Shown here: positions 1 to 5,930 of the stretch, piece by piece
Layout of the letters: each line of letters opens with the position of its first letter
Position numbering within the stretch: the stretch's first letter is position 1
From: Paracoccaceae bacterium
GTDB lineage: Bacteria; Pseudomonadota; Alphaproteobacteria; Rhodobacterales; Rhodobacteraceae
DNA: 6,542 nt
Direction of reading: 5' to 3'
Assembly: GCA_004566265.1 (NCBI GenBank)
Contig: SPLB01000273.1
Coordinates: 1 to 6,542, forward strand
The notes under the pieces: generated by a model
Told to the model about the DNA's origin: nothing
Database searches by the model: none
Seen by the model: only the letters and a program-made list of their open reading frames with translations
Made by a program: the position numbers and the translations under genes

Positions 1-649
1 CGAGCCCCTCGACCTGGTGGAACATGGGAGTGTGGGTCTGGTCGTAATCAGCGCGATACACACCGCCCGGGCAGATAATGCGCAGCGGCGCGCCCAGTTT
101 CTCCATCGAACGGATCTGCACGGGCGAGGTATGGGTTCGCAGCACGTGTGGCGGGCGATTATCGCCTTCGGCACGGTGCATGTAGAAGGTGTCCATCTCG
201 GCCCGCGCGGGGTGGTGACCGGGGATGTTCAGCGCGTCAAAATTATACCAGTCGGTGTCGACACGCGGACCTTCCTGCACGGAAAAGCCCAGCTGTGCAA
301 AAATCGCGGTCAGTTCTTCGCTGGCCTGCGCGATCGGGTGCAGGGTGCCCGCCCGGCGCGGGCGCGTGGGCAGAGTGACGTCCAGCCATTCAGACCGCAG
401 ACGTTCGTCCAACGCCGCATCCGCTAGCGCAGCCTTTTTGGCCGCCAGCGCGGTGTTGATTTCATCCTTGAGCGCATTGAGCGCCGGGCCCGCCACCTGG
501 CGTTCCTCGGGCGTCATTTTGCCCAGCTCGCGCATTTTTAGCGCCACTTCGCCTTTTTTACCGACAGCCGCGAGGCGCACAGCCTCCAGCGCGTTCTCAT
601 CCTGTGCGTCAGCGATCTGCGCCAGGTATTTTGCCTTAAGATCGTCCAT
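1..649 (-). CDS. pheS: Phenylalanine--tRNA ligase alpha subunit, N-terminal part (3' end outside the window)
   Basis: PheS is the catalytic subunit of the cytoplasmic alpha2-beta2 class II synthetase that charges tRNA-Phe. The window holds 216 codons; the rest lies beyond base 1. Residues 1 to about 95 form the helical tRNA-contacting arm, beginning MDDLKAKYL and including [19 protein letters not shown]. The class II core follows, with [16 protein letters not shown], the substrate-pocket stretch [10 protein letters not shown], and motif 2 ending in [16 protein letters not shown] near the window edge. The ATG at 647-649 is preceded by GAGGGG about 6 bases upstream, which supports this start. 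The gene is divergent from the cyclase at 864. It is not next to rplT, although rpmI-rplT-pheS-pheT is a common order in bacteria. In motif 2 the residue after Pro-Gly is Gly196 (CPGGVYR), where many PheS proteins have Arg; the invariant motif 2 Arg (R199) is kept. Identification is secure. Confidence 0.96.
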   Translation of the reverse strand, partial: MDDLKAKYLAQIADAQDENALEAVRLAAVGKKGEVALKMRELGKMTPEERQVAGPALNALKDEINTALAAKKAALADAALDERLRSEWLDVTLPTRPRRAGTLHPIAQASEELTAIFAQLGFSVQEGPRVDTDWYNFDALNIPGHHPARAEMDTFYMHRAEGDNRPPHVLRTHTSPVQIRSMEKLGAPLRIICPGGVYRADYDQTHTPMFHQVEGL

Positions 650-863
650 GACGGCCCCTCAAGTTTCGCTTTCCTGCCCTGCTATCACAGAACCGCGCGA
701 AAGCAAGGGGACCGGGCCGCCTTCGTTGCGACCTTGCGCCCGCAGTTTGCCTCAAATCCGCGTTTTCGCGCAAAAGGGAACTTGCAAGACACGGCAGCAC
801 TGCCCACATTGGCACCAAAGTTTTTTGCCCCCCTCTTGCCCTCCTCTGGATGGAGCCGTTTTC

Positions 864-1811
864 ATGACCGCCGCTGTTACCCGCAAGCTGACCACCATTC
901 TGGCTGCTGATGCCGAACGCTTTTCGGCGGCGATGGAGGCCGATGAGGATGGCACCTATACTGCCCTGAAGGCCGCACAAAAGGTATTTTTTAAACTGAT
1001 AGAACAGCGTGGCGGCCGGGTGGCAAACACGGCAGGCGATGGTCTAATTGCAGATTTCCCGTCGGTGGTTGAGGCCGTCCGCTGCGCATTGGACGTGCAA
1101 CAAGAACTCAGCACCACGGACAACAGCCTGCGCTTCCGTATTGGGGTGCATCTGGGCGATGTCATCTGTGACGGCGAAGATCTGATCGGCGAAGGCGTGA
1201 ACCTCGCTGCGCGCCTGCAGGCTATGTCCGATCCCGGCGGGATCCTGATTTCACGGCAGGTCTACGATCAGGTGAAAAACAAATTCAGCATTGGCTTTGA
1301 CTACCTGGGCGAGCGCCGCGCCAAGAACCTGCCTGACGAAATCGAGGTGTTTCGCATCACCTATGGCGAACAGGCCGCAGCAAGGATGGAAAGCGTCCGC
1401 CCCAAGGTCGACATCCCGCGCGCCCGAAGCAAGGTGTCGCAAGTCTGGAAAGACGATTTTGGATCTGCGCCAGAACAGCCTTCAGCGGATCTGCCCGCGG
1501 GTCGCACCGACAGACGGCTGACGTGGATTGCAGGTGGTGTTGCGGTTGCAGTGATCATGAATATCGGCAGCGGCGGCAGCTTCTGGCCCGCCTGGCCAAT
1601 TCTGGTTTTTGGGCTGATTTATGGCCTGAAAAACGGTCCGGATTTGGTGGGGCGCAAAACATTCAAATCCGTTCCCATCCCAATCTGGGTGCTATCGATC
1701 TTCTTGCTCTCAGTAAACCTGATGAGCCAATCGGGCCCTTGGTCGGTGATCCCGATCGCTGCGATGTTTTTGGTTTCTTGGGCTGTCTCAAACACACGCG
1801 CCAAAGGATAG
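864..1811 (+). CDS. Class III adenylate/guanylate cyclase with C-terminal membrane domain
   Basis: This is a 315-residue protein whose residues about 7-165 form a class III cyclase homology domain, the fold that makes cAMP or cGMP from ATP or GTP. The two metal-binding aspartates are visible: D16 in ILAADAERFS and D59 in NTAGDGLIADF. The transition-state pair N113 and R117 is present in GEGVNLAARL, and D106 sits at the second base-recognition position. The first base-recognition position, usually Lys (KTTGD), is Asn55. After a polar linker (about 168-220), the C-terminus has about four hydrophobic segments: 221-234, 240-256 (with WPAWP), 271-287 and 293-309. The catalytic domain is therefore N-terminal and cytoplasmic, anchored from behind, with no TPR or receiver domain. 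The ATG at 864 has TGGAG 8 bases upstream; reading further upstream only runs antisense to pheS. No operon partner is evident. The cyclase fold is certain; substrate and activity are inferred. Confidence 0.9.
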   Translation: MTAAVTRKLTTILAADAERFSAAMEADEDGTYTALKAAQKVFFKLIEQRGGRVANTAGDGLIADFPSVVEAVRCALDVQQELSTTDNSLRFRIGVHLGDVICDGEDLIGEGVNLAARLQAMSDPGGILISRQVYDQVKNKFSIGFDYLGERRAKNLPDEIEVFRITYGEQAAARMESVRPKVDIPRARSKVSQVWKDDFGSAPEQPSADLPAGRTDRRLTWIAGGVAVAVIMNIGSGGSFWPAWPILVFGLIYGLKNGPDLVGRKTFKSVPIPIWVLSIFLLSVNLMSQSGPWSVIPIAAMFLVSWAVSNTRAKG

Positions 1812-2152
1812 AAAGCGGCTGTGTTGATGGCTTAAACAAACATCACATCGGCACATTGCGATGCCGTCGGCGAGAGGCACCCGAGCCATCAATAAAGCAA
1901 TCACCCTCGGTGCCACGATCCGATCGCAGGATAAGCCCCAGGCAAGCCCTGCGTTTCAGTCGCCCATGGACTTGCTTTAACCTGCAGTAAGGTCCTCGCA
2001 GGCCGGGCGTTCGATGCCAGCCCCTCGCTTCCCGTCTGCATTCGACTGCAACACCTACAAATGGCGGCATCTGATCGAGAACCTTTTCGGCAAGCGCAAG
2101 GCATTCAGCGGCACCGAGATACGCGGCGGCTGACGTCAACAGGCCCTAGCAA
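1812..2152. mobile_element. Degraded insertion-sequence scar between the cyclase and DUF1244 genes
   Basis: This 341-base gap holds the transposase remnant and otherwise no gene I can support. The part before 1981 has frequent stops and no recognisable protein in any frame. At the right edge the sequence TGACGTCAACAGGCCC (2131-2146) is followed by TA and then, 4 bases later, by the end of the DUF1244 gene. Read on the minus strand this gives GGGCCTGTTGAC, which resembles an insertion-sequence terminus abutting a TA target. A possible partial left partner, GGCTGTGTTGATGG, lies at 1817-1830; only TGTTGA (1822-1827, versus TCAACA at 2136-2141) matches exactly, so the boundaries are tentative. 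I infer an old insertion that has lost most of its length. Confidence 0.5.
1981..2133 (+). pseudogene. Remnant of an IS4/IS5-superfamily DDE transposase (C-terminal fragment)
   Basis: The frame is open for 50 codons between a stop at 1978-1980 and TGA at 2131-2133, with no plausible start. From 2041 it reads FDCNTYKWRHLIENLFGKRK. This contains the Y-(2)-R-(3)-E-(6)-K signature that surrounds the third catalytic acidic residue of IS4/IS5-type transposases. The N-terminal catalytic aspartates are missing, and the C-terminus stops about 10 residues after the signature (AFSGTEIRGG), shorter than usual. This is a dead fragment, truncated at both ends. I recognise the superfamily from the signature; assignment to IS5 rather than a relative is inference. 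It cannot be active. Confidence 0.72.
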
Positions 2153-2467
2153 TCAGGACTTATCAGAGACATTTTCCTTGAACGCAGTCTCGAATGCTGC
2201 CTGTTGTTTTGGACTGGAAACGGTCTGAAAGTTGGCTTTCCATTCGTCCATAGTCATCCCGTAGAACAACTCGCGGGCTTCGGCTTTGCCCATCTCGATC
2301 CCTTTTTCATTGGCCGCTTCCTGATACCAGCGGCTCAGGCAGTTCCGGCAAAACCCGGCGAGATTCATCATGTCGATGTTCTGCACATCGGTGCGGTCCT
2401 TCATCAGATGCTGTTGCAGACGGCGGAAGGCGGCGGCTTCGAGTTCTATGCGGGTTTGGTCGTCCAT
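2153..2467 (-). CDS. DUF1244 family protein (104 aa, function unknown)
   Basis: This is a small soluble protein of the DUF1244 family, common in proteobacteria, whose function I do not know. The conserved core covers residues about 1-80: MDDQTRIELEAAAFRRL, then DVQNIDMMNLAGFCRNCLSRW, then EKGIEMGKAEARELFYGM and DEWKANFQ. A CxxC pair (C40 and C43) lies in the most conserved block and could bind metal or be redox active; that is inference. Residues about 83-104 form a charged tail. The ATG at 2465-2467 has AGAGGA about 5 bases upstream. It lies 74 bases downstream of the N-formylglutamate amidohydrolase gene on the same strand, so the two may be co-transcribed. Its stop is only a few bases from the transposase scar, which may have replaced the original downstream sequence or terminator. 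No signal peptide or membrane segment is visible. Confidence 0.9.
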   Translation of the reverse strand: MDDQTRIELEAAAFRRLQQHLMKDRTDVQNIDMMNLAGFCRNCLSRWYQEAANEKGIEMGKAEARELFYGMTMDEWKANFQTVSSPKQQAAFETAFKENVSDKS

Positions 2468-2541
2468 TGGGTCCTCTGGTCGGCTCGTGACTTTAGGGGG
2501 TATGTCGCTTCATGCAGATGTAAGGTGGCGCAGCGCGTTTG

Positions 2542-3354
2542 TCAGCCCTTGGCGCTTTCGGCCTTTTGCAGAGCCTGTGGCAGGACTTCTGCCAGATGGG
2601 TGGCCCATGACACTTGCTGTTCTGCGGTGGCTATCAGGTCATTGCGCAGTTCCACAAGCGTATTGGGGCGTCCATGGGCTGTGCCGTGCCGGTCAATAGC
2701 GTCGCCGGGCAGATAGCCTGTGTAAGGCTCATTGTCGCCCACAGTCAGCGCGCCCGGCGCGGCCAAAAGATCAATCAGCGCCGGGGACAGGCGTTCTCCA
2801 GCGGGATAAAGGATGCCAATCTCCCAGGGGCGCGGCGGCCGTCCGCGCAATTGCGGGGTGAATGAGTGAATTGCGACAATAATCGTGTCCTCGCGCCGCG
2901 CCGCCAAATCTGCAACAGTGCCGTGATAGGGGCGGTAGCAGCGTTCCAGTCGCATGTTCAGCTCAGCCTTATTTGCATGACGATTTGCTGGAATTATGGT
3001 GCCGTCGTAGAGTTTCATCAGCAGGGTCGGATCATCTTCGCCCCGGTTGGGATCAATCACCAGTCGCGAAAAGTTCGAAGCCACAACCGGTGCACCAAGT
3101 GCCTGTCCCAATGCGCGAGCGACGCCATAAGCGCCGGGGTCATAGGCAATGTGCCGTTCCATGTCCTCCGCGGGCAGGCCAAGGTCGCCGCCGTTGACAA
3201 ACGCTGGGATGAAATTGGTCGCGTGGTCACAGGTTATCAGCCAGCGACTGTCCAATTCGGTTCCGTGTGTGAAAAAAGCTGTATATGTCATCGCAGTGTC
3301 ATCAATCATTGGTGGAGCTATAGAGGAATTGCGGCGAATTAGAAATTGCGTCAT
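2542..3354 (-). CDS. N-formylglutamate amidohydrolase family protein
   Basis: The family (FGase/HutG-like) hydrolyses N-formyl-L-glutamate to formate and glutamate, or related N-acyl amino acids, in the cytoplasm. The conserved blocks are visible in order: LITCDHATNFIP (39-50, with probable metal-site residues D43 and H44), ERHIAYDPGA (66-75), SRLVIDPNRGEDDP (96-109), IVAIHSFTP (159-167, H163) and TLVELRNDL near residue 230. The longest frame is 270 residues. The start is uncertain: ATG at 3352-3354 has AGAGG 4 bases upstream, but residues 1-21 precede the conserved domain, and internal ATGs at 3307-3309 and 3289-3291 lack a visible ribosome site. No hut genes are nearby, so a role in histidine breakdown is not supported by context. 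Its neighbours are DUF1244 downstream and, divergently, pyruvate kinase. The family call is firm; the physiological substrate is unknown. Confidence 0.88.
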   Translation of the reverse strand: MTQFLIRRNSSIAPPMIDDTAMTYTAFFTHGTELDSRWLITCDHATNFIPAFVNGGDLGLPAEDMERHIAYDPGAYGVARALGQALGAPVVASNFSRLVIDPNRGEDDPTLLMKLYDGTIIPANRHANKAELNMRLERCYRPYHGTVADLAARREDTIIVAIHSFTPQLRGRPPRPWEIGILYPAGERLSPALIDLLAAPGALTVGDNEPYTGYLPGDAIDRHGTAHGRPNTLVELRNDLIATAEQQVSWATHLAEVLPQALQKAESAKG

Positions 3355-3456
3355 AAGGCCTCTGAAGAAATGTTTGCGTTAACATTCTGCATGTAGGATT
3401 CCAACGCGACCTAGCCGCATAGCCATATCTTATCCGCTCCGGAGGAAATCGAGCCC

Positions 3457-4902
3457 ATGAAACGCACCCGCAGTGTCAAAATCGTCGCCACACTTGGCCC
3501 GGCCTCCGAGACTTATGAGACCATTCGTGCTCTGCACGAGGCTGGCGCAGACGTGTTCCGTCTGAATATGTCGCATGGCTCGCATGACGAGATCGCAAAA
3601 AAACACGAGATCATCCGCAAGGTCGAAGAAGACCTCGACAGCCCGATTGGCATTCTTGCTGACCTGCAGGGCCCGAAGCTGCGCGTGGGCGTGTTCGCCA
3701 ATGGGTCCGAGGAGCTGGTTGAAGGCGCGACGTTCCGCCTCGATCTGGACGCGGCCGAAGGCGACGCAAACCGCGTCTGCCTGCCGCACCCGGAGATCTT
3801 TCAGGCGCTGGAGCCAGGCGCGTCCCTGCTGGTCAACGACGGCAAGATCCGCCTCAAGGTCGAAGATTGCTCTTCCGAGCACGCGAACTGCGTTGTGACC
3901 ACCGGCGGCACCATTTCGAATCGGAAGGGCGTGAACGTTCCGGACGTGATGCTTCCGCTGGCGGCGCTGTCTGAGAAAGACCGCGCCGATCTGGAATTTG
4001 TCTGCGCGCTAGGTGTGGACTGGCTGGCGCTGTCTTTTGTGCAGCGTGCCAAAGACGTGTTTGAAGCCCGGCAGTTGGCCGATGGTCGGGCCGCGGTGCT
4101 GTCCAAAATTGAAAAGCCGCAGGCGGTTGAGAACTTTGACGAGATTCTCGATGCGTCTGACGGCATCATGGTGGCGCGTGGCGATTTGGGCGTTGAACTT
4201 CCTGTGGCGGCTGTGCCGCCGATCCAGAAGCGCCTGACCCGTAAGTCCCGCGCCGCAGCAAAGCCGGTGATTGTTGCGACCCAGATGCTGGAGAGCATGA
4301 TTGAAAGCCCCATGCCGACCCGGGCCGAGGTCTCGGACGTGGCAACCGCAATTTATGAAGGCACAGATGCGATTATGCTGTCTGCGGAATCCGCAGCTGG
4401 CCAGTACCCGATCGAAGCCGTTCAGACCATGGATCGCGTCGCCGTCGAAGTTGAAGGTGACCCGACCTACCGGGATGTGATTGTGGCGTCCCGCCAGGCA
4501 ATGGGCGACAGCCTTGCGGATGGCATCGTGGCTGCAGCGCGTGAAATCGCTGAGAAGACCGACATTAAGGCGATCTGCTGCTTTACCCAGTCTGGCACCA
4601 CGGCGCTGCTGACCGCGCGCGAGCGCCCGTTTGTGCCGATTCTTGCGTTGACCCCACTGCGTGACACAGCCCGCCGTCTGGCGCTGAGCTGGGGCTGTAA
4701 TTGCATTGAAACCCCCAAGGTGGATCGCTTCAAAGGGGCGGTTGTCTCGGCGGCGCGCGCGGCGCGTTCCGGTGGTTTTGCAACCGAGACCGATCAGGTT
4801 GTTGTGACCGCGGGTGTCCCCTTCAACGTGCCCGGCACCACCAACATTCTGCGCATTGCGCCTTGTGATGAGCGTTTGATTTACAACACCGATCCGGAAT
4901 AA
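3457..4902 (+). CDS. pyk: Pyruvate kinase
   Basis: This cytoplasmic enzyme converts phosphoenolpyruvate and ADP to pyruvate and ATP, the last step of lower glycolysis and of the Entner-Doudoroff route. The 481 residues are full length for a bacterial enzyme. Visible features are TKIVATLGPAS-like RSVKIVATLGPAS (5-17), FRLNMSHGSH (34-43), ILADLQGPKLRVG (66-78), the small B domain (about 70-165), and the active site with K217 and E219 (SKIEKPQAVENFDEIL), D243 (MVARGDLGVE) and T275 (ATQMLESM). The spacing of K217, E219, D243 and T275 matches the family's catalytic Lys, two metal ligands and Thr. The signature RAEVSDVATAIYEGTDAIMLS follows. The C domain ends with VVVTAGVPFNVPGTTNILRI. The ATG at 3457 has GGAGGA at 3441-3446. 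It probably heads a run with the small membrane protein 33 bases downstream. No essential residue is missing. Confidence 0.98.
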   Translation: MKRTRSVKIVATLGPASETYETIRALHEAGADVFRLNMSHGSHDEIAKKHEIIRKVEEDLDSPIGILADLQGPKLRVGVFANGSEELVEGATFRLDLDAAEGDANRVCLPHPEIFQALEPGASLLVNDGKIRLKVEDCSSEHANCVVTTGGTISNRKGVNVPDVMLPLAALSEKDRADLEFVCALGVDWLALSFVQRAKDVFEARQLADGRAAVLSKIEKPQAVENFDEILDASDGIMVARGDLGVELPVAAVPPIQKRLTRKSRAAAKPVIVATQMLESMIESPMPTRAEVSDVATAIYEGTDAIMLSAESAAGQYPIEAVQTMDRVAVEVEGDPTYRDVIVASRQAMGDSLADGIVAAAREIAEKTDIKAICCFTQSGTTALLTARERPFVPILALTPLRDTARRLALSWGCNCIETPKVDRFKGAVVSAARAARSGGFATETDQVVVTAGVPFNVPGTTNILRIAPCDERLIYNTDPE

Positions 4903-4935
4903 GGTGTTCATTAAGCGCGACTTTAGGGGCAGTCC

Positions 4936-5160
4936 TTGATCGAAAGTGACTATCTGTTGGTGGCGGGGTTTGTTCTGGCCTGGCTGGGCCTCCCCGCGCT
5001 TGTTTCGGCCTATGCGAACCAGCACAGGCCTCATTTTGCTCTTGCCTTGATACTGATCGGCGGGGGCTGTATCGCCTACGCCGCCTACAGTGGTGAAGGT
5101 GACTATGACATGGCAGAACTGCCGGTGGTGTTTTTCCGGGTCATTGGCCAGCTTTTCTGA
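4936..5160 (+). CDS. Small two-helix membrane protein, unknown function
   Basis: This is a 74-residue protein that I do not recognise functionally. Two hydrophobic segments are clear: about residues 6-26 (YLLVAGFVLAWLGLPALVSAY) as an N-terminal helix and about 33-52 (HFALALILIGGGCIAYAAYS) as a second, with a short polar turn between (ANQHRP). A short acidic stretch (GEGDYDMAE) and a hydrophobic end (VVFFRVIGQLF) follow. It is an inner-membrane hairpin by prediction. The start is a TTG at 4936-4938, supported by AGGGG at 4925-4929 with a 6-base spacer; no in-frame ATG gives a sensible protein. It begins 33 bases after the pyruvate kinase stop with no terminator visible between, so it is probably co-transcribed with pyk. 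Codon use and length support a real gene. Confidence 0.75.
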   Translation: MIESDYLLVAGFVLAWLGLPALVSAYANQHRPHFALALILIGGGCIAYAAYSGEGDYDMAELPVVFFRVIGQLF

Positions 5161-5296
5161 TCGAAGCTCTTGCACATTTTCCCGTCCTTCGGTAAGGGGC
5201 GGTCTTGTTCGCGCGTCCGGCCGAAGTGGCATGCCGTGTCGCGTGCAATTGCGATCCTAATAATCGCTGCAGCGAACATCAAAAAAGGAGACCGAA
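5161..5296 (+). promoter_or_regulatory. Leader region upstream of rpmI with overlapping palindromes
   Basis: This 136-base non-coding stretch precedes rpmI. Close to the gene it contains three palindromic units that overlap: GCAATTGC (5245-5252), the pair GCGAT/ATCGC (5251-5255 with 5263-5267), and the perfect 12-base palindrome TCGCTGCAGCGA (5264-5275). The ribosome site AAAAAAGGAG follows at 5281-5290. Further upstream is a small hairpin CCTT-CGGT-AAGG (5186-5197). Overlapping arms mean the transcript could fold in alternative ways. In E. coli and Bacillus, ribosomal protein L20 represses its own operon through the leader; whether this leader works that way is inference. I see no convincing -35/-10 promoter. 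Confidence 0.4.
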
Positions 5297-5497
5297 ATGC
5301 CTAAAATGAAGACAAAGTCGAGCGCCAAAAAGCGCTTTAAAGTGACCGCGACCGGTAAGGTCATGGCTGGTCAGGCCGGCAAGCGCCACGGCATGATCAA
5401 ACGTCACAAGAAATTTATCCGCGACGCACGCGGCACCACCACCCTGTCCGCACCGGACGCAAAGATCGTCAAGGGCTACATGCCCTACGACCGCTAA
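5297..5497 (+). CDS. rpmI: 50S ribosomal protein L35 (bL35)
   Basis: bL35 is a small basic protein of the large ribosomal subunit. The 66 residues match the family's usual length of about 65. The sequence begins [20 protein letters not shown], the family signature, followed by a Lys/Arg/His-rich middle ([15 protein letters not shown]) and an end KGYMPYDR typical of alphaproteobacteria. The ATG at 5297 has AAGGAG at 5285-5290, 6 bases upstream. It is followed after 15 bases by rplT, the near-universal partner, so the two form an operon. infC, the usual first gene of this operon, is not upstream here; pyruvate kinase and a membrane protein are. No anomaly is visible in the protein. Confidence 0.98.
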   Translation: MPKMKTKSSAKKRFKVTATGKVMAGQAGKRHGMIKRHKKFIRDARGTTTLSAPDAKIVKGYMPYDR

Positions 5498-5512
5498 GAG
5501 GAGATCTGAGAT

Positions 5513-5878
5513 ATGTCCCGCGTTAAAGGTGGTACCACGACTCACGCCCGTCACAAGAAGGTCATCAAGGCAGCGAAAGGCTACTACGGTCGTCGCAAAA
5601 ACACCTTCAAAGTCGCCCGTCAGGCCGTCGACAAGGCAAACCAATATGCAACTCGCGACCGTAAGAACCGCAAGCGCAATTTCCGCGCGCTGTGGATCCA
5701 GCGTATCAACGCTGCTGTACGCGCACACGACGAAGCACTGACATACTCGCGCTTCATCAACGGTCTGAACCTAGCCGGTATCGAAGTAGACCGTAAGGTT
5801 CTGGCCGACCTGGCCGTGCACGAGCCCGAAGCATTCGGCGCAATCGTCCGTCAGGCACAGGACGCACTGGCCGCATAA
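5513..5878 (+). CDS. rplT: 50S ribosomal protein L20 (bL20)
   Basis: bL20 binds 23S rRNA early in assembly of the large subunit, and in several bacteria it also represses its own operon. The 121 residues match the family (about 118-121). The long basic N-terminal extension ([20 protein letters not shown], then [20 protein letters not shown], then [19 protein letters not shown]) precedes the globular C-terminal domain containing [25 protein letters not shown]. The ATG at 5513 has AAGAGGAG at 5497-5504. It lies 15 bases after the rpmI stop and ends 24 bases before a strong intrinsic terminator, so it is the last gene of the transcript. pheS does not follow, unlike in many bacteria. Confidence 0.98.
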   Translation: MSRVKGGTTTHARHKKVIKAAKGYYGRRKNTFKVARQAVDKANQYATRDRKNRKRNFRALWIQRINAAVRAHDEALTYSRFINGLNLAGIEVDRKVLADLAVHEPEAFGAIVRQAQDALAA

Positions 5879-5902
5879 GCCTCTGCTGATTGCGAATTAG
5901 AG

Positions 5903-5930
5903 AACCCGTCGAGAAATCGGCGGGTTTTTT
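5903..5930 (+). terminator. Intrinsic terminator of the rpmI-rplT transcript
   Basis: A 9-base-pair stem pairs AACCCGTCG (5903-5911) with CGGCGGGTT (5918-5926), including one G-T pair, around the loop AGAAAT (5912-5917). It runs directly into six T residues (5925-5930). Position 24 bases after the rplT stop and the T-tract on the plus strand identify it as the Rho-independent end of this operon. Confidence 0.93.

Noticed and set aside
225..863. Upstream extension of the cyclase frame
   Set aside because: This part is antisense to pheS and of low-complexity Ser/Ala composition; the cyclase domain begins right after the ATG at 864, which has a proper ribosome site.
650..863. Possible promoters and the near-palindrome TTTTCGCGCAAAA in the pheS-cyclase gap
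   Set aside because: Divergent promoters must lie here, but no -35/-10 pair is convincing, and the near-palindrome alone does not identify an operator.
2204..2716. Plus-strand open frame opposite the DUF1244 and FGase-family genes
   Set aside because: Both minus-strand genes are recognised families, and the plus-strand translation matches nothing I know and spans the gap between them.
3355..3456. Possible promoter elements between the FGase-family gene and pyk (TAGGAT at 3394-3399, TATCTT at 3426-3431)
   Set aside because: Neither has a matching -35 box at a suitable distance, so I do not annotate a promoter.
4009..5232. Long open frame of about 407 codons on the minus strand opposite pyruvate kinase
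   Set aside because: It lies antisense to an unmistakable full-length pyruvate kinase, has Arg/His/Gly-rich composition typical of GC-rich shadow frames, and shows no known domain.
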